64,000 nucleotides of DNA. Source: Eucommia ulmoides (taxonomy: Eukaryota; Streptophyta; Magnoliopsida; Garryales; Eucommiaceae). The notes below the pieces were generated by a model. That model was not told the origin of the DNA. It worked only from the letters and a program-made list of their open reading frames with translations, and searched no databases. The stretch's first letter is position 1. Every line of letters starts with the position of its first letter. Positions 1 to 11,165 of this stretch are shown piece by piece. The stretch lies in assembly GCA_016647705.1 (NCBI GenBank), contig CM028327.1, positions 43,402,017 to 43,466,016 on the forward strand, written 5' to 3'. A program made the position numbers and the translations under genes.

Positions 1-977
1 TGTTTGCTGTTATTTGAGCGATATGCGACATCAATAATTTTCTTTTTTCTACTTCAGTTCAGTCTGTTGGACTGGAGTCCTGTATCCATTTCATACAACG
101 CTTCATACGGTGCCCTCTCGATTGCCGAATGGTAGCTGTTATTATAGGCAAATTCCATTAACGTCAAATGATCATCTCAGCTACCAGGAAATTTCATGAC
201 ACAACCCCTTAACATATCTTCCAATGTCTGAATCGTACGCTCTAATTGACTGTCAGTTTGCGGATGAAACGCGGTACTAAATTTCAGTTTGGTACCTAGA
301 GTGGTTTGAAGACTTGGCCAGAACTTCGAAGTAAACCTCGGATCTCTATCCGACACTATAGAAACCGATGCACCATGTAGTCTAACATTTTCTTCGATAT
401 AGAATTGGACATACTTATCAAGAGAGTACGTCGTCTTTACAGCCTAAAAATGAGAAGATTTTGTAAGTCTATCAGCTATCACTCAGATGGAATTATGCCC
501 CTTTTGAGTACGGGATAATCCCGAAACGAAATCCATCGTGACATGCTTCCATTTCCATTCTGGAATAGGTAGAGGCTGCCATAACCTACCTGGGCGTTGG
601 TGCTCGATCTTGACTTGCTGACAAACAAGACACCTAGTAACAAATTTAGCAATCTCCTGTTTCATTCCATTCCACCAGTAGTGTTCTCATAGATTTCGAT
701 ACATTTTGATATTGCCTGGGCGCATTGCATATTCTGAACTATGCGCTTCCATCAAGATATCATTCTTCAGGTTAGCATCATACGGTACACACAATCTATT
801 TCCAATTATCAAGGTTTCATTATTCCTGATGCGATAGTCAGCTTTGTGACCATTTTTCACTTCATCTCTAATCCTCCCCAATTGGGCGTCTGGTTTCTGT
901 GCTTTAGTAATACGGTTGATCAATATCGGTCGTAAAGTCAACATCGCAAGTAACGCTGCTGTCCGACCAACCGCCAA
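1..977 (-). pseudogene. gypsy integrase fragment
   Basis: The N-terminal zinc-binding region is visible at 977-600, with CLVC as the Cys pair. The expected second His of the HHCC finger appears as Arg in the AMRPG segment. The catalytic core starts with WKHVTMDF (first Asp). Further left, near 180-300, the minus strand reads STAFHPQTD followed by [11 protein letters not shown], the core region around the last catalytic Glu. Stops interrupt it, and the C-terminal part lies beyond the left edge. Confidence 0.85.
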
Positions 978-1160
978 CTGGACTCACAGTGATTTTAGCT
1001 CAGCCTATAGGTTAGTATGAACAACTTGAATGTGTGCAACCGAATCAGCCGATTTCTTACTTAACGCATCTGATACAATATTGGCATTCCCATGATGATA
1101 ATGGATAGTACAATCATAGTTCTTGATCAATTCTATCCAACGTATCTGTCTCAGATTTAG

Positions 1161-1517
1161 TTAATTCTGCGTAAACAAGTATTTCAAACTCTGGTGATCG
1201 ATGTATATTTCACAAGTCTCGCCATACAGGTAATGTCTCACAATTTTCAGGGCAACCACAATCGCCGTCAATCCCAAATCATGCGTCGGGTAATTACGCT
1301 CATAATTCTTTAATTGTCGGGAAGCATATGCAATTACACGTCCATGTTGTATCAATACACACCCTAGTCCCTGATGTGATGCGTCACTGTAGATCACAAA
1401 GCCATCACCTTCAGTCGGAAGGGAGGGTATTGGCGCAAATATCAATTTATTTTTCAGCTTTTGAAAGCTCTGCTCATATTTATCAGTCAACTCGAATTTG
1501 GATTCTTTGCAGGTCAA
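1161..1517 (-). pseudogene. gypsy RNase H fragment
   Basis: About 118 residues. They contain the [13 protein letters not shown] motif, which holds the first catalytic Asp, the IAYASRQL stretch and [12 protein letters not shown] near the end with a later Asp. This is the standard gypsy RNase H that follows the RT. In intact elements it removes the RNA template during reverse transcription. The frame is open across the domain but is isolated by stops on both sides. Confidence 0.85.
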
Positions 1518-1592
1518 TTAGGTCAATGGGGCAGCTATAACAGAGAATCCATGCACAAACCGACGATAATAACCCGCCAAATCTAAAAGGCT

Positions 1593-2155
1593 TCAAACTT
1601 CGGTCACTCTTTTCGGCCCCTCCCATTGCACCATGACTTCGACTTTCTTTGGATCCATCTGAATACCATCTCTTGAGATCACATGCCCTAACAATACCAC
1701 TTGATTAAACCAGAACTCATATTTACTGAATTTGGCATACAATTGCTTCTCTCGCAATATCTGCAACACAATCTGAAGATACTCTACATGTTCTTCTCTA
1801 CTTTGGGAATAGATCAGTATATCATCAATGAACACGATAATAAACTAATCTAGATAAGGTTGGAAGATCCGATTCATCAAATCCATAAAGGCAGTAGGGG
1901 CATTCGTCAACCCGAATGACATAACTCGAAATTCATAATGGCCATACCTCGTACGGAATGCCATTTCCGCCGCGTCACTGTCTCTGACTTCCAACTAGTG
2001 ATATCCTGATTAAAGATTTATTTTGGAAAACACCCTGGCCTCCTGCAGTTGGTCGAACAAATCAGTAATTCTAGGCAACAGGTATTTATTACGAATTGTC
2101 ACCTTACTCAACTGCCGATGACCAATATACATCCTTTACGTGCCGTCCTTCTTCC
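1593..2155 (-). pseudogene. gypsy reverse transcriptase fragment
   Basis: The readable part (1835-1593) begins with the catalytic F-I-D-D motif (FIDDILIYS), the gypsy form of the YxDD active site, followed by the thumb/connection stretch with LLGHVIS and a PKKVEVM-like motif. The palm sequence upstream (2155-1836) survives only in broken frames. In the intact family this enzyme copies element RNA into DNA inside virus-like particles. The fragment has no start, no upstream fingers domain and several stops, so no activity is expected. Confidence 0.85.
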
Positions 2156-2163
2156 AGTAACTT

Positions 2164-2568
2164 ATAAGGCCACTTTTGGTTACAATTTCCATTCCACGAT
2201 TTTTATTCTGCTTTCAAAATTTTTGGGATTAGTGTATAAAAATGCATTTGGTACATGTTTCCATTCTCCAAATTTTGGGAGTATTTCCTGAATTCTTTAA
2301 GAATCTGAGAAAGAAAAAAAAATGTTGCTTCCTATTCAATCCCACAAAATTGTTTCCACCACCACCTCACCAAAAAAAGACAACCAGCCAAGCACCATAC
2401 ATTAAAAGAGGATATTTTTTTTGGCAACCAAATGTATTTTCTATTTTTGTTCTAAAAAATTACCAAACTTGTTTCTATTCTCTGAGTACTCCAAAACAAA
2501 AACAAATTCCAATCTCAATTATTATAAATAGAAATAAAAAAGCAAAAATACTAACCAAATGCAACGTT
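2164..2568. mobile_element. hAT-like MITE, copy 1
   Basis: An element of about 405 bp with flanking AGTAACTT on both sides (2156-2163 and 2569-2576), an 8-bp target duplication as expected for hAT. The ends are imperfect inverted repeats around AAGGCCxCTTTTGGTTAC and CTAACCAAATGC. The same element, in the same context, recurs at 6131, 38369, 42929, 47978 and 55194, so it was in the ancestral SPH unit before duplication. It has no coding capacity. Confidence 0.65.
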
Positions 2569-2815
2569 AGTAACTTGTTTATACATTGTAATAGAATAAA
2601 AATATAAAATAAAAACTATTTTCAAATTGTGTCAGCAAACATACCCTTATTAATTTTCCTTCGTTGGAGATCAATGATTTTGTTGAATGTATTAAAGATT
2701 CAAATAGTTTATAGAATGTTTTTTCTATGCAAAGCAATCTATACTACATTTACATCAATTCAATGAAACAATGATATTCATCCATAACCAACTATCCAAA
2801 TGCATGAATTTAGTA

Positions 2816-3046
2816 AGGGTTAATTAAACTTTACCCCCTGTGGTTTGACCGATTTTTACTTATCTCCCTGTAGTTTAAAAATTGCCACTTACCCCCCTGT
2901 GGTTACATTTTCAAACCACTTATCCCCTGATATAGGGGGATAAGTGCAATAAATATCTGATCACAGGGAGATAAGTGACGATTTCCAAACTATAGGGGGT
3001 AAAGTGTAAATTGGTCAAACCATTGGGGATAAAGTGTTATTAACCC
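2816..3046. mobile_element. small palindromic MITE
   Basis: Starts GGGTTAATTAAACTTTACCC and ends TTATTAACCC, with long imperfect inverted repeats built from blocks resembling CCCCCTGTGGTTTGACC. Flanked by ATTTAGTA on both sides (2808-2815 and 3047-3054), an 8-bp target duplication. The orthologous position in the other SPH units (for example near 43605) lacks it, so it inserted only into unit 1. Confidence 0.8.
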
Positions 3047-3110
3047 ATTTAGTACTTGAAGAATGTACATGTATAGTAGTAATATATTGACATATAAAAC
3101 TATGGTTTTA

Positions 3111-3611
3111 GGGGTTGACACTTTGTACCCATGAAATTTGACAAAAACAACATTTTGATCCCCGTAGTTTCAATTTGAACATATGATACCTTAAAATTTC
3201 CTAATCATCCAACTACAGTCCAAGCCATTATCCCCATTATAATATTGGAAAGAAAATACTCATTCACTGCACATGCGACATGCTTTAAAGGGTGTTCTGG
3301 GCATTTCTTGCCTCCCCATTTCCCCCTTTCTAGGCTCCTTCCTACTCAAATACTCAAAAGTCTGAAATAGAGATATATCACAATTTTTTAAATGGATAAG
3401 TAAGCGAATGGAAATTCCCCTAATGACATTCAAGATATAGTCTAGTGCACGGCAGGTCATGGTTCGCCATCCAAAACTATAATGAAGCTACTTATTTTGG
3501 ACTGAAGTTGAAGCATTACGATACTTTTGGGGGTCACGTGTTCAAATTGAAACTACACGGACCAAAGTAAAATAATAACTAAATTTTAGGGGTGCAAAGT
3601 GGGACAACCCC
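3111..3611. mobile_element. long-TIR non-autonomous element in the SPH-A upstream region
   Basis: Begins GGGGTTGACACTTTGTACCC and ends GGTGCAAAGTGGGACAACCCC, giving outward inverted repeats of about 20 bp, plus inner repeats (TTTCAATTTGAACA against CAAATTGAAAC). It ends 46 bp before the TATA box of the SPH gene at 3723. Copies sit at the same place before the other three subfamily-1 genes (43666, 48652 and 57659). It therefore came before the duplications and may supply promoter sequence, which is inference. Confidence 0.7.
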
Positions 3612-3657
3612 TTTTCCAAATTGTGAAACCAAACACACCCTTATTAATTTTCTCATC

Positions 3658-3664
3658 TATAAAT
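3658..3664 (+). promoter_or_regulatory. TATA box of SPH-A
   Basis: TATAAAT, 59 bp upstream of the ATG at 3723. The surrounding sequence is conserved with the units at 44.2, 49.2 and 58.2 kb. Confidence 0.6.
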
Positions 3665-3722
3665 TGGCATATATATTTCATTGTGGCTTATTAGGGAGCG
3701 ATTGTATTAAGTTATTACCACA

Positions 3723-4124
3723 ATGAATTCCATCTTCAAATACTCGTGTTTCTTCTTGATCCTTCTTTTTTCTGTTTCGAGTGGATTAAAACCGCTCCAA
3801 AAATTCGAGGTGTTTATCATAAATCATTTCAAAATCAATGCAAATCCACTAGTTGTGAGTTGCAAATCCAGAGACAACAATTTTGGTGAACATGTTCTCT
3901 ACAGTGGCAATGTATTTAGTTTTCCTTTTAAGGAGAATGTTTGGGAGTCTACTTTGTTCACTTGCAACATGAAACACGGTACAAACGAGAGAGGAATCAG
4001 AGTTTTTGATGGTAAGGTCGGTTCTCATTGCGATCATACAGGTAAGTGTTATTGGGCGGTGACAGAAGCTGGTTTCTTATTCAGTAATGATAATAAAAAC
4101 TATATCTTAATATATACATGGTAA
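3723..4124 (+). CDS. S-protein homologue (self-incompatibility S1 family), SPH-A
   Basis: An intact single-exon gene of 133 residues. Residues 1 to about 20 form a hydrophobic secretion signal, so the product is probably exported to the apoplast. The mature part carries the S1-family pattern: VFIINHF near 30-36, four conserved cysteines at 47, 81, 103 and 109, FSCNM-type (FTCNM) and CYWAV motifs, and a final YTW just before the stop. The family includes the poppy stigma S protein, which acts as a secreted ligand; most homologues have no known function. Compared with the 44276 copy it lacks about six residues (AQPKPD region) after the signal peptide. The ATG at 3723 is the first in the leader and lies 59 bp after a TATA box. 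No damage is visible, but expression cannot be judged. Confidence 0.9.
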   Translation: MNSIFKYSCFFLILLFSVSSGLKPLQKFEVFIINHFKINANPLVVSCKSRDNNFGEHVLYSGNVFSFPFKENVWESTLFTCNMKHGTNERGIRVFDGKVGSHCDHTGKCYWAVTEAGFLFSNDNKNYILIYTW

Positions 4125-4370
4125 GAATTATATTTTGTTGAGATTGAGAAAACTCAGATGTAATAAACATGAATTTGGTATATGAGGTGAAGTTTGACTA
4201 CTCGTCTTTTATTTTTTGTTTCCATTTTGAAAAATCGGATGAGAATTATATTTTGTTGAGATTGAGAAAACTCAGATGTAAATAAAGATGAATTTGGTAT
4301 TTGAGGTGGAGTTTGGCTACTATTTCTTGTTTGTATGTTCTTGTTCACAAAAATGGGATGAGAATAGTGT
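4125..4370 (+). repeat. tandem 3' flank repeat of SPH-A
   Basis: Two copies of about 125 bp, each beginning near GAATTATATTTTGTTGAGAT and containing ACTCAGATGTAA plus an AATAAA-like signal (AATAAA in the second copy). The first starts right at the SPH stop codon and probably forms the 3' UTR. The unit at 44.7 kb shows the same doubling. Confidence 0.7.
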
Positions 4371-5075
4371 TTTTGGTTTCAATAATTCCGGCAACAAAAT
4401 TATGTTTGGTGAGGACAATTGTTTTTATAAGAACAAAATAGAGAAACACGTTTAGTTACAACATTGGTTCTCGTTTTTTTCCCTACAATATTTTACATTG
4501 ACTATAAAGGATGAATTTATATATTTATTTTAGGCAATCAATTTTTTCAATTATAGAAAAATTTGCACATACCTGTGAGATTAATTTCAACAAAATAAAG
4601 TAATTATAACAAATTATTTTTTGAGTTTTTTGTGAACTAAATTGCTGAACAAAAGGAGCAAAATAAAAAAAAAATGTCCTTGTTTTTGAAACTTATAAAG
4701 TTTGACAGGGAAATTTCATCGAGAATTTCACAGTAGCAACTTTTTCCGTGAAAATAAGTTGAGAATATTATTTTGTTTGAAGGAATGAAAATAATTTTTG
4801 TTCGTTTCTCAAAATATAAAGAATATCGGAATAAATCTCAAAATTTTTGGAATATATTGAAATAGAAACATGTGAAACGAACATGTTTCTGTTCATCAAA
4901 TTCAAATTTTGAAAACGAGAATGCGAATTTGGAAGCAAAACAAACACTAAACGGCGCCTTAAAGTCTTCCATCGTCTCACGACTTAAGAGAATGTCTATT
5001 CAACAGTTCAATATCACAAATTAGATAATGAAATATTCATTTTTCATCGTCTTCTGAGAGCAACTCCAATTGAAA
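4371..5075. repeat. SPH unit 3' flank with foldback ends
   Basis: Non-coding. It starts around GTGTTTTTGGTTTCAATAA and ends near AACACTAAACGGCGCCTTAAAG; the two ends are loosely inverted, suggesting another hAT-like non-autonomous element. The same block follows the other subfamily-1 genes (ends at 45510 and 59440, inverted at 60260). No gene is visible. Confidence 0.5.
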
Positions 5076-6122
5076 TGGTTAAATAAATGATACGAAACAA
5101 AAGAATCAGAATCGGGTTTTCTCGTTCTAATTCTAAAAGCGTGCAGATTGAATTGGTTAATGGGTATTGTTAGAATTTCTAGCTAATGGGATATGAGAAA
5201 TAGCAAAAAATAATGGAGTAATTTAAAAAATGAAGAGAAAGGAAAAGATCGATGAAAGGAGAAGACTTATGCATCATTATCTTCGGTTTTTTCGGCTTAT
5301 TGGAAGATTTTGGGTGTGGAAAAAATAGCAATTTAATGTTGATTTCGTAATTGTAATTTGTAAATAATTATGTTGTGAATATGGGAATGAATCTTCTTGC
5401 TCTTGGCTTCATGAAGCTGCAAATATTGTTTTTTATCTAATGAAGGTGTAAATTTAAAGGCAATATAGCCCATAGACTTCGTGTACTTCAAATTATTTTC
5501 CTCAATATTGAGCAATTTTACTAAATTGTGTCATGTTTGTGTTAGATGCCACTGTGAAATATGACATGTCAACCCACCTAAATTGTGTTTGTTCTGTTTT
5601 TGTAAATTTGTTCTTAAAATTTTGGGACCAGAAAAACGTGTAAGCAAATTAGAGATTATAGGCCACAAATTCATTCGATGGGTTTAGTTTGGTGTAGAAA
5701 ATGTGTGAGCAAATTGGATATTATATAGAGAAATATGGAAGGTAATATGGGAACAAGAAATAAGTATTTTGGAGGGAAAAAACACAAAAAACATGCCCAT
5801 CCTTTAAACTGGCGTGTGAGCAGCACATCTGTCAAGTTTGACAAAAAATGTTCGATTTCCAGTTAGGTCCAGGACTACAGCGGGTAAGTGGCAACGTTTA
5901 AACCACAAAAGGTAAAGTAAAAATGGGTCAAACTAAAGGGGGTAAAGTTCTATTAACCCAAAATAAAAAGAAAAAAATAGAGTGAATAAGAAGAAAAAAG
6001 TGAAAAAGCAACCAAATGGGGAAAAACACAGAATGTACGACTTGAATTTGGAAACCACTACCAAATAACAAACTTGTAATATGTTAGATTTCATAAACTC
6101 AAAATCACGATTTTAGTAAAAT
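5076..6122. repeat. collapsed unit remnant with an 0.8-kb insertion
   Basis: After 5075 the unit sequence jumps about 2 kb ahead relative to the 45.6-47.6 kb unit, indicating a deletion. From about 5135 to 5958 there is sequence absent from the other units. It ends in TTTACCCCCT-type and TTAACCC motifs related to the MITE at 2816. 5960-6122 is again unit sequence, similar to 38205-38360. No coding sequence is supported. Confidence 0.5.
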
Positions 6123-6130
6123 AGTAACTT

Positions 6131-6537
6131 ATAAGGTCCCTTTTGGTTACAGTTTCCGTTCCATGATTTTTATTCCTCTTCCAAAATTTTGGGATTAGTG
6201 TATAACAATGAATTTGGTAACATGTTTTTCGTTCCCAAAATTTTGTGAGTATTGAATTCTTTAAAAATCTGAGAAACAAAAAAAAAATGTTACTTCCTAT
6301 TTAATCCCATAAAATTATTTCTACCACCACCCATCGAAAAACACAACTAGCCAAGCACCATACATTAAAGGAGGAATTTAATTTTTTTTTTGCAACCAAA
6401 CTTATTATCTATTTTTGTTTTCATAAATTACCAAACTTGTTTCTATTCCCTGAGTACTCCACAATGGACACAAATTCCAATCTCAATTATTAGATATAGA
6501 AATAGAAAAAGCAAAAACACTAACCAAACGCCACGTT
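6131..6537. mobile_element. hAT-like MITE, copy 2
   Basis: Same element as at 2164, flanked by AGTAACTT at 6123-6130 and 6538-6545. Unit sequence continues to about 6765 and then breaks off before any SPH gene, so this is a truncated SPH unit. Confidence 0.6.
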
Positions 6538-6769
6538 AGTAACTTCTTTATACAATGTAATAGAATAAAAAAAAAAAATCAAATTGTGTCAACAAACATA
6601 CCCTTATTAATTTTCCTTTATTTGAGATCAATGATTTTGTTTAATGTATTAAAGATTCAAATAGTTTATAGAATGTTTATTAAGCTTTTCTATGTAAAGC
6701 AATCTATATTACATTTACATCAATTCAGTGAAACAATGTTATTCATCCATAACCAACTATCCAAATTAC

Positions 6770-7700
6770 TCTTTCCGTCATTTTTTATGATGGTATTCAC
6801 CCGCGTGGGTGATTACGTGGCTGATTTCTATTTTAAAAAATAATGGACTTACCAATTTGGATTAATTAGACACAATTCAGATACTTTACAATTTGATGTG
6901 TTTAAATTGAAAGTACAAGGACCAAATTGGTGGATTTCGACAAAACTTTAGGGGTGCAAAGTGAACAAACCTCTAAATATTTTAAAAATTAATTTTAGCC
7001 AATGAACAATTTGGATCATTACACCTATCTTTAAATTCAAATTAAATGGAGTGCAAATATATGGAAGAATAATAATGTACGAATAATAAATATTGTGCCC
7101 CAATTAATTGAAGAACCATTTAATGTTTAATGTAATGTACTTTAAATATTATCATAATTACTTTTTGTTTTTGTTTTTAATGCTTGAAATTCCATGTAGA
7201 TTTTCATAATTTTTTGAGATTTTATTTAGAATTAGCACTAATCAACTACTTCAAGGATAAATTGCCAAGATTAATAAATTTTTTTGGTACTTTGCACACC
7301 TAAAGTTTTGGATAAATTTCACTTCAGTCCAAATCAAGAATTTTGTCAATTTTTATGAAGGAAATCAACCACTTGTCAAACAATGGAATCACCCACGTGG
7401 GCGAGTTTCGTCATAAAAAATGACGAAAGTACTAACTAGACACGATTTGGATACTTTAAGATTTAATGTATTCGAATTTAAAGTATCAGGGTTAAAGTGA
7501 GATTTCTCTAAAATTTTAGAGGTGCAAGGTGCAAAATGATTCAAAGAAGAAAAAAAAATTTATATTTTTAGTCCTTAAAGTATACACTGTTTATGTGGAT
7601 CTTGAGGTTTGTCAAAGTGCAAATTTTGTCATAAAAATATTATTCATAATTTTGGAAAAAAAATAGGTTATACAGCACGTGACCTTCTAATGGAAATATT
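6770..7700. repeat. segmental duplication, left block, copy 1
   Basis: Closely related to 18832-19772, starting near GTCATTTTTTATGATGG and ending near TACAGCACGTGA. It contains part of one MITE (about 6890-6972) and a second at about 7288-7542 with TIRs of the type TACTTTGCACACCTAAAG. No genes. Confidence 0.75.
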
Positions 7701-8934
7701 TTTGTCATATCATCTGTTTATTAAAACTAAAACATTAGACCTAGAGCGACTCAAGTTTCCCTTTCATCCTTCAACTTAAAAAAAAATTACATCTAAAAAA
7801 TTTAATATTTTACGTAAACTTTTTTTCTTTTTTTTTTTTGGTATACCCACGAGTGTCCCACACTCATGTGAGACAAATCTCGTTTAGGGTGCGTGGCTGC
7901 TGATGTAGCAAAAACTTTTCGGCACGTGGAATTAGTTTTTCACGTGCCAAAAACCTTATCTACTTCTCTATTCAAGCACTTGAATCAATCGTAAAAATAA
8001 CATGTTGATACATTTCCTTTATATGGACTTTCTCAAATTGTGCCGTTTTGTTGGTGAAGTTGCCAGTTTTGTGATCCTCTTCTATTAACGTTGGATATGC
8101 CCATGAATTCCTTCCATTCAATATGAGAGAAGATCTTTGTAACGTTCCCATTAAACATGGGCCGTTACAGTTAATCGGGGATAACATTCCTCATGCATAG
8201 GGGATATGGAAATGGTGGGTTGACCTGTTCTTGGCCTTATTACCATGGGCTCTGATTACTCATGGTTGGGTTTATAGGTATGGACTACTTTGTTTGCGTA
8301 CTAGACCATTAAGGTCATTTTCTCGGTGGGCTTGATATGCTTAGCCCAAAACAACCATTGGGTCACATCTTTCGGGTCGGATCATTGACTCAATCCGACC
8401 CAATAAGGCTCTCAAGCCTTTGATAGTTATGAGCGGGAGCTTTTCTATATCAGTTGTCCCTCTCGACAAGCGTTTTTCACAGACTCGAATCCCTGACTTT
8501 ATAGAGATCCTTGCTTTAACTCAAATGTAAACCCTTTCTAATTCACATAAATCTCCAATAAACTTCTAAAAAAAAATTACTCCCTCAATTCTCAACTATT
8601 AATTGGGACCAATGGCGGATCAACCTTAGGCCTAGAGAGACTCAAAGCCCCCTTCCCCTCCAACTTCAACTTTTAAAAATTTACATTTTCACCTACATAG
8701 TTTATTTTATTTTTGATCCCCTCCCCTTTCAACTTTCAAAAATTTACATTTTCGACCCAATATTTTATTTTTTTCCAAAAAAAAAATGTTTATTTTTCTT
8801 AATAATTTATATAAACCCTTTCTGATTTAACATAATTTTTCAATAAATCTAAAAAAATAAAAAAAAAAAAAAATAATTAGTCTCACCTTGATTAAATTTC
8901 TAAATCTGTCATTGCCAGAACAAATCCAAATTCC
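7701..8934. other. non-coding stretch between duplicated blocks
   Basis: Present only in the first copy; the second copy has a copia element here. It holds short direct repeats (CTAGAGxGACTCAA near 7742 and 8625), poly-T tracts and an uninterrupted minus-strand reading frame at 8187-7972 of 71 codons. That frame has mixed composition but no motif I recognise. It could be a captured gene piece, but nothing supports calling it a gene. Confidence 0.4.
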
Positions 8935-8940
8935 GAATCC

Positions 8941-9043
8941 TTATAAACAGAACCCATCCATGTAATTCGTTCTTACCATTAATTGTAAATCTAGAGAGAG
9001 AATCCTAGAGAGAGAGTGTATTTTTTTTTTTTGTTTTTTCATC
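8941..9043 (+). promoter_or_regulatory. core promoter and leader of SPH pseudogene 1
   Basis: TTATAAAC at 8941-8948, followed by a leader with AGAGAGAG repeats ending at the ATG at 9044. The layout matches the intact gene at 12167. Confidence 0.55.
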
Positions 9044-9446
9044 ATGAATAATTTCATCTCCATACTCATAATGTCCTTGGCCATTTCACTCCAAGTAGCC
9101 AACTCCTTCATTCAAAAGCCTACGAAGTCCACGTCATCAACGGCATCGCCGCCGTGAACGCCGGCCCGGTGAACGTTCACTGCAAATCCCGCGACGACAA
9201 CCTCGGACAACATATCCTATACCGGAATAACGATTTCCACTGGAGATTCAAGATTAACATTGTCTTCACAACCCTGATCTTCTGCAACATAAGGTGGAGG
9301 CAAAGCAGAAGAGCTTTGTGGCATGGGACACTCATCAGATAAAGGGGAAATGCTTTAATAGTAAGGTGTGTTCATAGATGGTGGAGGAGAGGGGGATATT
9401 TTTCAAAGGGGATGGGAACAGTTATGAGTTGGTGTATCCATGGTGA
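9044..9446 (+). pseudogene. S-protein homologue pseudogene, subfamily 2, copy 1
   Basis: The start MNNFISILIMSLAISLQVAN is a good signal peptide. A one-base deletion near 9116-9120 then shifts the frame. Downstream, the shifted frame reads the SPH body with YEVHVING-like sequence, HCKS (first conserved Cys) and LGQHILYRNND. A second frame break occurs near 9300, after the FCN cysteine motif. The last part (GKCFNS and VCS) restores the remaining Cys pair but has an in-frame TAG at about 9376 where the intact gene has Trp. The ending reads YPW rather than YTW. With two frameshifts and one nonsense codon it cannot make the protein. It is the partner of the pseudogene at 26355. Confidence 0.85.
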
Positions 9447-10329
9447 AGGGGATGGATTTTTTTTTTTTGGGTTTTGATTGATGAATGATTTAAATAAAAG
9501 GAGAAACTATGAGATTGTTGTTTCGAGTAATTTTTTTTTCTTTAATTTTTCTCTCTCTGTGTTGTGTGGTCTGCCGCTAGATCTGTCGTTGTTCGTTCGC
9601 TACCATGCTTGCCGTTTGCCTTGCGCTCTCTCCTGCCGTACTCGTTGCCGAGCTCTCTCTCTACTGCATCGTTCGCCGCCAAATCTATCGCTCTCTTTTG
9701 CGCTCTCTCTCTGATCTGGAAAATTTTAGATTTAGAGGTGATTTTTTAGATTTGTGTTGAATATAATATCAACGTGAATTTTGTATTAAATATAATACGA
9801 ATGAGAGTTTTTTAATGAAAAATTGATGATGAATTCAACATGAACTATGAAAATTCTAAAATAACACGTTGAATGTACCACGAATATAAAAATTAAAAAT
9901 TCTGAAAGTATTATTTTGATTGTAATACAAATCTGAAACTAATAATTTTTTTTATTAAATGTGATATCATTTTAAAATTTTATTAATACGAATTTCAATA
10001 TATAATTATATAATAAAAAAATGTGTAAACATTAGTTATTTAGATTTTAATAAAATAATTTTAAATTTTTATTTTTTAGGAAATTATATATCAAGTATAT
10101 ATGTGGAGGAGCAACATTGTCAAAAAAAAAAAAAAAAAAACCTAAAGGATTAATTTGTAACAAGTTTTTTGAAAATGTTCTTCCGGTAATTGTCATTTTA
10201 TAAGGAGATATCGGCAAGCGCCCCTTTAAATATTTATATTTTCACCCATTTTTTTTTGTAAATCAAATTAAATATTTTAATATTTTGTTAATTTACAAAA
10301 AAATTCAATAAATTTCAAAATAAATTTAA
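9447..10329. repeat. 3' flank of SPH pseudogene 1 (segmental duplication, right block, copy 1)
   Basis: The span 9047-10442 is duplicated at 26355-27784. This non-coding part contains a CT-rich stretch at 9540-9715 (CGCTCTCTC motifs), which creates open frames without protein character, then AT-rich sequence with recurring TTGAATxTAAxACGAA motifs. Confidence 0.75.
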
Positions 10330-10470
10330 AAATTCATCTTTATTAAATTTCTAAATCTATCGCTATTACCAGAGCAGACCGAAATCTAGAACCCTTATAA
10401 ATATAAGCCACCCTGCTTGTCTTTCTTACTATATTTGAGAAACCTAGAAGAGAGAAAAATGTATTTTCAA
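10330..10470 (+). promoter_or_regulatory. orphan SPH-type promoter 1
   Basis: TATAAATA at 10396-10403, then CTTTCTTACTATATTTGAGA and a CTAGAAGAGAG leader, closely matching the region before the SPH gene at 12167. No SPH coding sequence follows. A sister copy lies at 27660-27785. Confidence 0.6.
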
Positions 10471-10639
10471 TGAACTCCGCCTTCAACTTTTAGACGTTTA
10501 CATTTTGACCCATACATTTTATTTAAAAGGGCTTGCACCATTTACTTCCAAAATACAAAATAAATTACCAATTACTCCTATCATTTTTTTTTTTCCACCA
10601 ATAACTCATTTTTGTCATTTTTTTTTTTACCAAAATACC

Positions 10640-11165
10640 TCTCATATGGATATTAAATATAACATTCAACAACTGTGGGTATTGAATGTAATATCAATTG
10701 TTTGTTTATTATCTATTTATTTATTTGTTTGTTTTTTACTGATGTTATATTTTTCTGATCAATATATCCATCATGTGGATGTTGAATGTAACATCAAGTA
10801 TTTTTTTTTTTAATACTATTTTTTTCTGATCAAAATATCCTTCATGTGGATGTTGAATGTAACATTCAAAACCCGTGGGTGTTGAATGCAATATCAATTT
10901 ATTTATTTATTATTATTATTATGATGTTATATTTTTCTGACTAATATACCTTTCATGAGGATGTTGACTGTAGTATCAATTGGTTTTTTTTATGGTATTA
11001 TCTTTTTCTGACCAAAATACAACTCATTTGAATGTTGAATGTAACATCCATTGTTCTCTTATTTTTGTATGCAGAGTAAAATCCATATGATATTATATTG
11101 AATATATGTGGATGTTACATTCAATACCTGTAAATGTTGAATATAACATCAATTGTTTTCTTGTT
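10640..11165. repeat. minisatellite with TGTTGAATGTAACATC motif
   Basis: Several degenerate direct repeats, about 90-180 bp apart, of the form TTTTTCTGATCAAxATxxCC, then CATGTGGATGTTGAATGTAA, then ATCAATTG or ATCAAGTA and a T-rich spacer. The ancestral motif also occurs singly around 9770-9900. Non-coding. Confidence 0.7.

Larger units (their letters stand above)
1..2155 (-). mobile_element. Ty3/gypsy (Tekay-like chromovirus) pol remnant
   Basis: Degenerate pol on the minus strand. Read from high to low coordinates it gives reverse transcriptase (about 2155-1593), RNase H (1517-1161) and integrase (977 to the left edge), the usual gypsy order. Many stops and frame breaks separate the pieces, so it is dead. 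It continues past the left edge. Its right end stops at 2155, directly against the AGTAACTT that flanks the next MITE, so gag and the 5' LTR are missing. The Tekay/Del assignment rests on integrase wording around CLVCQQVK and IPEWKWKHVTMDF and is moderately confident. Confidence 0.88.

Noticed and set aside
3849-4037. Antisense frames across the SPH genes (also at 12262-12558, 44420-44668, 51780-52016 and 58408-58671).
   Set aside because: They are mirror frames of the conserved SPH coding sequence and recur only because the genes are duplicated.
9478-9749. Plus-strand frames rich in Leu, Ser, Arg and Cys (and the sister frames at 26876-27073).
   Set aside because: They come from a CT-rich block in the SPH pseudogene 3' flank, present in both duplicate copies with frame-changing indels, so they are not conserved as protein.
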